Shown here: piece after piece, positions 8,435 through 16,008 of the stretch
Numbering within the stretch: position 1 is the first letter of the stretch
Layout: each line of letters opens with the position of its first letter
NCBI GenBank assembly: GCA_050633445.1
Contig: JBOEGN010000034.1
Span: 62,001 to 126,000, forward strand
Direction: 5' to 3'
DNA from: Thalassobius sp050633445
GTDB lineage: Bacteria; Pseudomonadota; Alphaproteobacteria; Rhodobacterales; Rhodobacteraceae
DNA length: 64,000 bases
The notes under the pieces: generated by a model
The model's input: the letters and a program-made list of their open reading frames with translations, nothing else
Databases searched by the model: none
Told to the model about the DNA's origin: nothing
Translations under genes and position numbers: made by a program

Positions 8435-8661
8435 GTGCACTCGTCGCAATTTGGGGCCACCATTGCTCACCAACAGCTTCCAACCCCATCCTAGGCGCAC
8501 AGGAATCGACAAAGTTCGATTTGGCAACTGCCAGATATGGGGCATGAGGGTCGAAAAAGCATGGTGATAAAGGGTCTTCGCAACTGTAGGGTGTTTGGAG
8601 ATTTTAACCTAAGCGGTCCGTCGTTTTGGCTGCTGTAACGATAACCGAGAATTATCTGTCT

Positions 8662-8994
8662 ATGTCTTCTCTAGACGCGCTTGCCAGAGCAGCATTGGAG
8701 CGACCAGGTGAGCGGATCATTCATGTCACCAACGAAGCATCTGCAAAGGTGTTTCAGGCAAAGGCTATGAACGATGCCGCCTACGCGCCGCGCGTGATCC
8801 TGAATGCGACCGAACTCAAATCGGAAATCAGAGAACGTAAGTACGACAAGTGGATCGGCACGCCGCTCGGGAAAGCAGGCGGCGCTGCCCGCGCCGTGGC
8901 CAGTGCGCCATCGGTCAAGATAGGCGAAGATGCTTCGGATAAGAATGAGGACGATCCAGGGCTGACATCTTCGTTTGAGGGGCCTGCGCCATGA
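8662..8994 (+). CDS. Island protein of unknown function preceding the TraA helicase
   Basis: A 110-residue frame from the ATG at 8662; an upstream TTG at 8626 would add 12 residues. It overlaps the helicase gene by ATGA, so the two are translated together. Its sequence begins MSSLDALARAALERPGERII, is charged and probably soluble, and ends in an acidic tail with EDASDKNEDDPG. I do not recognise a family. It stands where the relaxase half of TraA would be expected but shows no HxHxH metal motif, so it is not an intact MobA/MobL domain. Confidence 0.55.
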   Translation: MSSLDALARAALERPGERIIHVTNEASAKVFQAKAMNDAAYAPRVILNATELKSEIRERKYDKWIGTPLGKAGGAARAVASAPSVKIGEDASDKNEDDPGLTSSFEGPAP

Positions 8995-10457
8995 CTCGTC
9001 TTGCATCTTCAAAGGATTCCAACGTTACGCCCGTTTTCACGAAAGCCTCCTTGGAAAGAACACGGACCACCTTGTCGCCACTGACCCTTCGCTTGACGAA
9101 GGACGAACGGGCACGGCTGGAAGAGCTCGCTACTACGCCTGTCTTCACGACGAAGGACTATCAGTCTGCCGAGCGTGCTTTGGACCAAGCCACCGGATCA
9201 ATGGTGAACCAGCGTGGATTTGCTGTTTCCTCATCGCATATCGATGCTGCCATCAAGGCGCAGAATGCCAAGATGAAACGGGCAATTGGCGGCAAACTAA
9301 GCGAGGAGCAGCAAAACGCCCTGCGCCACGCTCTTGGGACCAGACAATTGTCCTCTGTTGTTGGCCTCGCGGGTGCAGGGAAAAGCACCTTGCTTGCAAC
9401 GGCCCAAAACGCCTGGGCGAAACAAGGCGTTACCGTTCACGGAGCCGCTCTGGCAGGGAAAGCGGCAGAGGAACTACAGAATGCCTCCGGCATCAAAAGC
9501 CGAACGCTGGCTTCGCTGGAACTGTCGTGGGAAAATGGAAATGAACCGATCTCAAAGGGCGATGTCTTGGTCATTGACGAGGTTGGAATGATCGGCACGC
9601 GGCAGTTGGCGCGCGTTGCGACAAAAATGCAGGGAATTGGTGCGAAACTCGTCCTCGTTGGTGATCCCAACCAATTGCAACCGATTGAGGCAGGCGCGCC
9701 ATTCCGGCAGATCGTCAAAACCCACGGCGCGGCCCGTCTGACCGAAATCCACCGCCAAAAGGTAGATCGGCAGAAACAAGCCTCGCGCGATCTGGCGGAC
9801 GGAGACATGTGGACGGCCCTGAGCATCTATGAAAAGCGCGGTGCTGTGTCCCGTGGCGAAACGCGAGACACGGCGATTGAGGCGCTGGTCGAAACTTACG
9901 CCATGGATGTCGCCGCACACGGCACATTCAAATCACGTCTGGCGTTCGCCCACAAGCGAAAGGACGTGCACGCGCTCAACCAGGCGATCCGATCTGCACT
10001 GCGATCAAACGGCGAGGCCTCACCCGAAACCCTATTCACAACCGACACCGGCAAAAGGGCCTTTGCTGTAGATGACCGTATCGTTTTCACGCGCAATAAC
10101 AAAGGCATTGGCGTCAAGAACGGCATGTTGGGCACTGTGGTAAAGGCGGAGAACGGTCAAATGGCAATTGCTCTGGACGGCGACGAAGACCGCCTCGTCC
10201 GCTTCAATCCAAAAGCCTTCCGCAGCTCCGACCACGGCTACGCTGTCACCATCCACAAATCGCAAGGCGCAACGGTTGACCAATCCTACGTCCTCGCCTC
10301 CCGATCCATGGACAGACACCTCGCCTACGTCGCCATGACCCGCCACCGTGACGACTTGGGAATCTTCGTCAACAATCGAGACCGACCAACCTGGGCGATG
10401 GATCGAACACAACAACGCCGCCCGACTCGCACCCGCGATGGACCTTCTATGGGGTAA
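8991..10457 (+). CDS. TraA-like conjugative helicase, relaxase domain missing
   Basis: A 488-residue RecD-type (AAA_30) DNA helicase matching the C-terminal two thirds of Ti-type TraA. Residues 30-100 resemble the linker before the helicase (LTLRLTKDERARLEELA). Walker A is GLAGAGKSTLL (125-135), Walker B is VLVIDEVGMI with Asp196-Glu197, then LVLVGDPNQLQPIEAG, and near the end GYAVTIHKSQGATVDQ and LAYVAMTRHRDDL form the last helicase motifs. The N-terminal relaxase domain with its tyrosine and histidines is absent. The last 20 residues (DRPTWAMDRTQQRRPTRT) look frame-shifted and end early, so the protein is also shortened. It is either a conjugation remnant or a helicase reused by the island. 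Confidence 0.85.
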   Translation: MTRLASSKDSNVTPVFTKASLERTRTTLSPLTLRLTKDERARLEELATTPVFTTKDYQSAERALDQATGSMVNQRGFAVSSSHIDAAIKAQNAKMKRAIGGKLSEEQQNALRHALGTRQLSSVVGLAGAGKSTLLATAQNAWAKQGVTVHGAALAGKAAEELQNASGIKSRTLASLELSWENGNEPISKGDVLVIDEVGMIGTRQLARVATKMQGIGAKLVLVGDPNQLQPIEAGAPFRQIVKTHGAARLTEIHRQKVDRQKQASRDLADGDMWTALSIYEKRGAVSRGETRDTAIEALVETYAMDVAAHGTFKSRLAFAHKRKDVHALNQAIRSALRSNGEASPETLFTTDTGKRAFAVDDRIVFTRNNKGIGVKNGMLGTVVKAENGQMAIALDGDEDRLVRFNPKAFRSSDHGYAVTIHKSQGATVDQSYVLASRSMDRHLAYVAMTRHRDDLGIFVNNRDRPTWAMDRTQQRRPTRTRDGPSMG

Positions 10458-10790
10458 GTCAGAAACGCGGATGTCGCGGCCATTCAACCAAACCGCAGGG
10501 AAAGCTACAGAAGAGCCCAAAGCGACCTATGCTGCATCATGAACGAACGCCTACTTCAGACTACACCGTTTCCTTTGTCTTGGTCTTATCCGCTCCATGA
10601 GCATCATCTTCAGCTCTTTGATCAGCCCGGCGTCGCCAAGCTACTCTTCTGGCCGCTCATTGCCCTACAAAAGTTAGTCTAGGAATTTTGTCGATACTGT
10701 CATCCATACTCCCTTTTTTGGTGAAGCATGTAACGGTTCAGCTATACACAGAAGGTCGGGAACTTTCAGTTCACGACTATGCTGTTCAAT

Positions 10791-11735
10791 TTACCTTTTG
10801 ACAGCAAAAATTCCCACCCAACGGTTCAGATCTTCTGGCGTTCCATCTGAAGTCTTAACAGGTGCTCCAAGCTCACCGACCCCATCGACTGAAACGAAAC
10901 TTATTTGTTGATTGAGTAGCGTTTCCAATTCTCGTTGGACAGACGTCGCGCGTAGCAAGGAGAGGGTTGCATTAAAAAACTCACCACCTACCCGATCCGC
11001 AGAGCCGACCAGAACCAACTCGGCGCCATCGAAATTCGCCATTTGGTTCTTCAAGCGCTCATATTCGGAACTGGATATGCGGAATTCACCACTTTCAAAA
11101 AAGACTTCACCAACCTTTTCAAGCTGATCTACACTTAACCCGAACAGTTCACTTGTTGGCCTACCTTCGGTTGTCAAATTTTCATTTGACCTTTCAGTGT
11201 CGAGCATCGCTGTCAAAGCTTTGACTTCCGCATCGGCACTTTCAACCTGTNNNNNNNNNNNNNNNNNNNNNNNNNNNNNNNNNNNNNNNNNNNNNNNNNN
11301 GAGCTTCGAACCCATCGAGCCTAGTTCCAAGCTTGGCGAGCCCTTCTTCCAGGCCCTCCGCAACAGACGCATCGGCACTTTCAACCTGTTCGCGAAGAGT
11401 TGCTAAATCGGTTCGCAGGGCAGCGAGCGCGTCATCAAAAACGGCCGGAGCCACCGACGGCGGNNNNNNNNNNNNNNNNNNNNNNNNNNNNNNNNNNNNN
11501 NNNNNNNNNNNNNNNNNNNNNNNNNNNNNNNNNNNNNNNNNNNNNNNNNNNNNNNNNNNNNNNNNNNNNNNNNNNNNNNNNNNNNNNNNNNNNNNNNNNN
11601 NNNNCTTTCAACCTGTTCGCGAAGAGTTGCTAAATCGGTTCGCAGCTCCTCATTGTGCTGGCCCTGAAGGTAGTTGAGGCCAACAGACAGAAAGATGGCT
11701 GCAATGGCAGTAAGAAGCGCTAAACTAGATTGCAT
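10791..11735 (-). CDS. OmpA-like domain protein with coiled-coil repeats (assembly gaps inside)
   Basis: One gene interrupted by two runs of N. The N-terminus (MQSSLALLTAIAAIFLSVGL) is a single membrane anchor behind an AAAGGTAGAG ribosome binding site. It is followed by coiled coil of the type EELRTDLATLREQVE, and the resolved middle piece repeats LRTDLATLREQVESADAS and adds GLEEGLAKLGTRLDGFEA. The C-terminal 130 residues (EVFFESGEFRISSSEYERLK, then AELVLVGSADRVGG and LSLLRATSVQRELETLL) have the layout of an OmpA/MotB peptidoglycan-binding domain. The protein would thus be anchored in the inner membrane with its coiled coil spanning the periplasm. The true repeat number, length and reading frame across the gaps are unknown. 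It is the last gene of the eight-gene block. Confidence 0.65.
11251..11300. other. Assembly gap, 50 N
   Basis: A run of 50 N inside the coiled-coil repeat region of the OmpA-like gene. The flanking repeats explain why assembly failed; the stated length is probably a placeholder. Confidence 0.95.
11378..11645. repeat. 41-base direct repeat in the OmpA-like gene
   Basis: An identical 41-base string, starting ctttcaacctgttcgcgaag and ending cggttcgcag, occurs at 11378-11418 and 11605-11645. A third, partial copy (gcatcggcactttcaacctg plus one base, 11230-11250) matches 11369-11389. On the coding strand it encodes LRTDLATLREQVE. These are units of a coiled-coil repeat. Confidence 0.85.
11464..11604. 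other. Assembly gap, 141 N
   Basis: A second run of N in the same gene, bounded on its right by a copy of the 41-base repeat. The real amount of missing sequence cannot be told from the window. Confidence 0.95.
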
Positions 11736-11766
11736 TTTCTCTACCTTTCAGTCGAACCACTTCGGT

Positions 11767-12159
11767 CTAAATTTGGGAACAGTTTCCGGCCGCACCACCA
11801 CTCAACAACTCGCAACTAGAACTAAGCACAGTTCTTAAGTCCACGCATCCAGATGAATTTGCACCGTTGAACTTTTCCTCGATACCTCTGAGATCCCCAA
11901 TTCTTCCAACACCGATGATCTCAGCGAGGGTATGTATGCTTTTTGCGTCCTCTAGTGTCATGCACTTGGTTTCCGGAGAGATAGACACGGGCTGTGTTTC
12001 AGCTGGAACCTTGCCTCGTTCACCGGAGAACAATTGCTTTACGCAATCCCATCCGTTACTTACAGGTAAGCATCTTCCGCCTACTTCGGACGCGATACCA
12101 CCGATCGCTCCCGCTAACAGCGCAAGTGATAGGATTCCAACGAATTTAAACATCTGCAT
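11767..12159 (-). CDS. Exported small cysteine-containing protein
   Basis: A 130-residue protein with an N-terminal hydrophobic stretch (FKFVGILSLALLAGAIGGIA) that is a signal peptide or anchor, then a polar domain with six cysteines (Cys30, 39, 66, 104, 114, 126), suited to disulfides in the periplasm. A GGAG motif lies five bases before the ATG. No family is recognised. It sits between the MotA/ExbB-like gene and the OmpA-like gene in the same direction, so it probably belongs to the same envelope assembly. Confidence 0.7.
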   Translation of the reverse strand: MQMFKFVGILSLALLAGAIGGIASEVGGRCLPVSNGWDCVKQLFSGERGKVPAETQPVSISPETKCMTLEDAKSIHTLAEIIGVGRIGDLRGIEEKFNGANSSGCVDLRTVLSSSCELLSGGAAGNCSQI

Positions 12160-12225
12160 TTAGCTCCATTAATTATTTGATAGTTCCATGAGGGGCGGCA
12201 GGTGGCGCGACTATTTTTTCCAACG

Positions 12226-13617
12226 CTATTGGGTGAACAAAAAATAAAGTACCAAGACTGCGATCAGCAAGACCACTAGTCCTCCCAAGACCGTTAGAAA
12301 ATCGGCTTTCGTTGACGGCGGAATAGACGGCTTATGGGCAGGATCAACATGTGTGCCCCGAAGCTGGTCACGGAGGTTCAAGGCCTCAAGGTAGCTCCGA
12401 TTAATTTTGTGGCTCCACGAGCTAGAAAGCGATTGCAGAAAAACAGATAGGAACGCTGATAAAATCACTCCAAGCAACGTTGTACCGAAGGCAGTCCCGA
12501 TTGACCCAAACATGTCAGCCTTTGCCAAGACTTTGAGCACGGGGTCAGAGACATCAAGCGAACGAGCCGAAAATAGTGCGCTTCCAATACCCCAAATGGT
12601 ACCTGCAAAGGCCAGCTTCAGCACTAGTTCGTTTGTTGTGTGCAGAGACTCCATGTTTGCTTCGGCTTCCGCATCAAGAAAATCCCTATATCCTTCCAAA
12701 CTTGTTTCGCTCGCTGAATTCGACGCAGGGGCAGCTGCTCCCGCACTTGCTGCTGTCGAGAAGACACCTGCACCTACTGCGGCCCTGTCCGCCATGCGAT
12801 CTGGGATCGAACGCAGAGGCGCCTTGCTATAGTTCTTGAGCGCAGTCTCGAAGTCTTGGACCGGCTCGACTCGATTCTCACCGTCCGTAGTACTTCTGTT
12901 GTACAGTGTGGGTTTTGGTGAAACCCACCTGAGGTAGCGGCCGAAAACCTCCGAAAGACCAAACAAAAAAAGCGAAATTGTTAACCATTGAATGTCGCCG
13001 AACAGAAGTGTGAAAATTCGGAACTTTGAAACGAAATAGTTTCCAATCAAAGGATCCAGGCCTTCCTCTCGAATTTTGTTCATGGCCTGACACTGTGTGT
13101 CATCAAGCTTCCTTGCGGTCCCCTCACACAAGCGGATCGCCGACGCGCGTTGGTTTGTGGGGTTAAATGCAATTCTTTCAACTGCGCGGCTTAAAGAGTG
13201 CTGCGAATGAACAATCTTCGGGCTATCTACAATACTAGCGGGAAAGAGTGATGCATGTGCAAGTAACACGTTGCTCGTGACAGCATCACCATTTTCGGAA
13301 AGGTTGAATCCCAAGATGACATCACGATATTCGTCTGTGTTGTAGTCGCACGCAGGTATATCCGCTCCTCTAGAATAATCGGGCGACATGCAAAACTCGA
13401 AAGAGAAAGCATTACGCATATCCGCTATGGCTGCCATATCTGCTTCCAGGGCCTCAAGCTGCTGAATTCTATCTTCTTCGAAAGCCAACAGCGTGGACAA
13501 CAGAGCCCAATGAGCCAGCCAACCCAACGCTCCACAAGCTATAAGCTTGAGCATGCGGCGGATCAGTTTCGGCAACCCTGATAGCGGGCCATAGATCATG
13601 TTTATCACTTTTCGCAT
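12226..13617 (-). CDS. MotA/TolQ/ExbB-like ion-channel subunit, five-TM variant
   Basis: A 463-residue membrane protein. TM1 is at about 24-46. A large domain (47-199) carries four cysteines (76, 90, 164, 176). TM2 is about 201-226, followed by a polar region with an Ala/Ser-rich linker (227-330), TM3 about 331-352 (LKLAFAGTIWGIGSALFSA), TM4 about 368-397 (MFGSIGTAFGTTLLGVILSA) and a C-terminal TM5 about 441-463. TM2-TM4 match the ExbB/TolQ/MotA core, including the GTAFGTTLLG box at the place of the conserved threonines of the ion path. The extra TM1 with its Cys domain and the C-terminal TM5 are unusual. A good AAGGAAC precedes the start, four bases after the upstream stop. It is distinct from the TonB-system ExbB at 43056. 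Confidence 0.8.
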   Translation of the reverse strand: MRKVINMIYGPLSGLPKLIRRMLKLIACGALGWLAHWALLSTLLAFEEDRIQQLEALEADMAAIADMRNAFSFEFCMSPDYSRGADIPACDYNTDEYRDVILGFNLSENGDAVTSNVLLAHASLFPASIVDSPKIVHSQHSLSRAVERIAFNPTNQRASAIRLCEGTARKLDDTQCQAMNKIREEGLDPLIGNYFVSKFRIFTLLFGDIQWLTISLFLFGLSEVFGRYLRWVSPKPTLYNRSTTDGENRVEPVQDFETALKNYSKAPLRSIPDRMADRAAVGAGVFSTAASAGAAAPASNSASETSLEGYRDFLDAEAEANMESLHTTNELVLKLAFAGTIWGIGSALFSARSLDVSDPVLKVLAKADMFGSIGTAFGTTLLGVILSAFLSVFLQSLSSSWSHKINRSYLEALNLRDQLRGTHVDPAHKPSIPPSTKADFLTVLGGLVVLLIAVLVLYFLFTQ

Positions 13618-13621
13618 GCTG

Positions 13622-14659
13622 TTAGTTCCTTGCTAATTCGGCTCTAAAATGAGTGCCGCCGTAGCTCGCCGGGTCATCAAGTTCGACTGTCGCCATCCAG
13701 TCACGGGCTGCGGCATTTTGGCTGTTTTGTTCAGACCAACCAGTACTTGCGTCGAATGGGATAGGCTCAAGTCGTGCAACTGCTGCAGCAACCCAGTGCA
13801 GAATGGCACCAATTTCAGTATTCGAAGGAATAGGTAGAGGATCGGAGCTACGATCCAAATCGTTTCCGGTACCGACGGACTGTGCTGCTGTGTAAACTTT
13901 TGAAAGCCAGTTTGTTACATAGGTACTGTTTGTAAAGCCTGAGGTTTGAGGAGCATTTTGCGGGCTGGCACTTGCACCAGACAGATCAACTGGTAGGCCA
14001 AGCCGGAAACTGCCTGAAGTCCCTGCTATCCATGCGTCGTTGAATGCAAAGAACTCCGAAGAGAGGTTTGTATCCAAGGCATTTAAATCTGATGAACTGA
14101 GGCAGGATGTGGACACAAGGACCGCTGCAGCATCGCGCCGCCCAATCAGATTCAGACAGTAATCCCCAATTGGAAGCGTCAGCAGAGAAACTGAGTCGGC
14201 ACCTGTTCCGATGACGGCGTTTCCAGTAGTGCGAACAATGCCTTGCCCAGGCCTGCAAAAAAGACCTGTATTTGTGAGCGATCTGGTGAGAATCTCAGAA
14301 AGTGGACCAAACTGCTCATCAAGTTGGCTCGGGTCTTTGCAAGCCTCGCTGCCATCGCTTAGAAGATCACAAATTCCATCGGGGTTCGCGGATGCGTATG
14401 TTGATATCGACCCCCGCAAGAGGTCAGCCTGATCCAGTCTCCATGCGCAGCCCGCGATTTTGATACAGGCCGCAGATGAGCCCGGGGCGATTTGCACCCA
14501 AGCACTGAGCTCACCGACGCTAGCAACTGGCCGCAGTTTTGCGCCAGGCGTCGAAGGAAGACAATTGAGAGGAGGATCGGCGGACACACCGGATGCAAGC
14601 GCCAAGAGCATCAAGACGAACAGAACTAGTCGCACGGACAAGCTCCAGTGCTGTCGCAT
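13622..14659 (-). CDS. Exported cysteine-rich protein of the ExbB/MotA-like block
   Basis: A 345-residue protein with a clear signal peptide (RLVLFVLMLLALASGVSA, cleavage near residue 28) and a mature part rich in cysteines, serine and asparagine, with no further membrane segment. The start overlaps the end of the preceding MotB/ExbD-like gene by 34 bases and the stop lies four bases from the channel gene, so it is firmly embedded in the operon. No known domain is recognised. By position it could be a periplasmic partner of the channel. Confidence 0.7.
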   Translation of the reverse strand: MRQHWSLSVRLVLFVLMLLALASGVSADPPLNCLPSTPGAKLRPVASVGELSAWVQIAPGSSAACIKIAGCAWRLDQADLLRGSISTYASANPDGICDLLSDGSEACKDPSQLDEQFGPLSEILTRSLTNTGLFCRPGQGIVRTTGNAVIGTGADSVSLLTLPIGDYCLNLIGRRDAAAVLVSTSCLSSSDLNALDTNLSSEFFAFNDAWIAGTSGSFRLGLPVDLSGASASPQNAPQTSGFTNSTYVTNWLSKVYTAAQSVGTGNDLDRSSDPLPIPSNTEIGAILHWVAAAVARLEPIPFDASTGWSEQNSQNAAARDWMATVELDDPASYGGTHFRAELARN

Positions 14660-15075
14660 TTACAATTGTACTCGTTGAAATCGATTTCTATCTCACCAAA
14701 ACCAAACTGTGCCGCGGGATCTGGATCATTTTCAACGAGGAGCACACGCGCGTCACCGGGCGGCGAAGACAACTCAACATCCTGAAATACCCCCGTAACG
14801 ACGCACATATTCCCGCGGCGCGAGCCAGAGAAGTTGCCATTGTTGATGGTATCGAGGCGTTTGGAGTCGTCCTGAAAGCTGAGCCCTATCGCCGCTTTGT
14901 TGGCTCCGCAAGGCACTTTGGAGGTCTTTGCAGGGTAAGACATCTCAAACAACATCGGTTGTGGTGCTGCGGCGATCTCTTTGGGAGTAACAGAGTCGAT
15001 GATCACCACGGCTGCAAAGCAACCCGCAAAAAGGTCGGTCGCAACAATCGTGAACCAATCCCGCCGCGCTACCAT
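14626..15075 (-). CDS. Single-TM protein with MotB/ExbD-like membrane aspartate (149 aa)
   Basis: A short N-terminal tail (MVARRDWFTIVA) leads into one membrane segment, TDLFAGCFAAVVIIDS, with Asp14 at its start, then a periplasmic domain of about 115 residues that ends in a cysteine cluster (CKCDSTGACPCD). An aspartate at the mouth of a single N-terminal helix is the proton-carrying feature of ExbD, TolR and MotB. It overlaps the next upstream gene by seven bases, and that gene encodes a second protein with the same layout. Overall similarity to known ExbD proteins is low, so the role is inferred from topology, the Asp and the neighbouring channel gene. Confidence 0.6.
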   Translation of the reverse strand: MVARRDWFTIVATDLFAGCFAAVVIIDSVTPKEIAAAPQPMLFEMSYPAKTSKVPCGANKAAIGLSFQDDSKRLDTINNGNFSGSRRGNMCVVTGVFQDVELSSPPGDARVLLVENDPDPAAQFGFGEIEIDFNEYNCKCDSTGACPCD

Positions 15076-15998
15076 GGCTCAACACCCTTAGTGAGAGTGA
15101 GGGCCGGTGCTCCGGCGTTGGTCAGCACCTGCTCTCCGCCGTAGCAAGTCTCCGTACCTTCGCTGAAGACACAAAGCAGTGCCTCAATCCTAAGATTGGA
15201 CATGTCAATCGCTGGGGTTTCTTCGATTTCGTTTCCTGGAGTGACAAGTTGAACAGTATTCGAGTACCGGAACTTACGTACTGGCCCGGCCCCGCTCGAT
15301 GAATCGCTTAGTGTACCTGTCAACAAGAGCGCCCCACTGCCCGAGGAAATTGGAAGTGGTACCGAGTCAACGATCTGCTGGTCAAAGTCAGATACGAGGA
15401 ACAAGTGGTTTGCCAAGCGGTCGTCCCGGCGAACAACACAATTGCCTAACGACCTAGTCCAACTAAAAATTGGCTTGACTGGAGACGTGTCAATTTCTGA
15501 CGCGTCGAATTTTCGATGAACGGTTCCAATGGAGCTCAGAAAACCCGGAAGAGCAGCATCAATCGCCCAATTGGAGTAAAAACTTTGTGTTCTAGGAAAC
15601 GGAGACCCCGCTGAACCGGCAGTGCATGTGTCGACAACGTTATTCCAGTAAGCTAAGTCGTACGCAACTGATGATACGCTCGTGTTCAGCTTCTCTGTTG
15701 TCTCGGACGAGCAGCTTACGTATCTTCGAATACCTCCAATCAGATCTTCTGCTAGTTCAGATCCAATGCAACCGGTCTCTTCAACTACCGAAAGAGGCAT
15801 CGCATTGTACCAAATCATGGTGCCTAAAGCCGAATGGTCCCCGCTAATTCGCATCTCAATTGTCGCGAATTTGAGGGGTTTCGAGTAGACCTGAAACTCA
15901 GTTTCCTGTGCCGAGACCAGCCAAGATATCATGAACCCGCCGAACAAAGCCGCGATCAGGTCAACCTGATAGATTTCGCCACTTGCTCGGCGAGTCAT
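15069..15998 (-). CDS. Single-TM protein with MotB-like membrane aspartate (309 aa)
   Basis: The N-terminus has QVDLIAALFGGFMISWLVSA (about residues 11-30), with Asp13 opening the helix and a WLVSA end. This resembles the MotB helix pattern D-x-x-x-A-x-x-x-x-F...W-L-I-S. The remaining 280 residues are predicted periplasmic, with several cysteines (Cys77, Cys96 among them) and no OmpA domain. The peptidoglycan-binding function may instead lie in the separate OmpA-like protein at the end of the operon. The gene starts 10 bases after the previous stop behind AGGTGAG and overlaps the 149-residue protein gene. Confidence 0.6.
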   Translation of the reverse strand: MTRRASGEIYQVDLIAALFGGFMISWLVSAQETEFQVYSKPLKFATIEMRISGDHSALGTMIWYNAMPLSVVEETGCIGSELAEDLIGGIRRYVSCSSETTEKLNTSVSSVAYDLAYWNNVVDTCTAGSAGSPFPRTQSFYSNWAIDAALPGFLSSIGTVHRKFDASEIDTSPVKPIFSWTRSLGNCVVRRDDRLANHLFLVSDFDQQIVDSVPLPISSGSGALLLTGTLSDSSSGAGPVRKFRYSNTVQLVTPGNEIEETPAIDMSNLRIEALLCVFSEGTETCYGGEQVLTNAGAPALTLTKGVEPW

Positions 15999-16008
15999 AG
16001 TCGCTCAC

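Noticed and set aside
11378..11645. CRISPR array from the short repeats around the N runs
   Set aside because: The repeats are in-frame coiled-coil units within one gene, and no cas gene is present.
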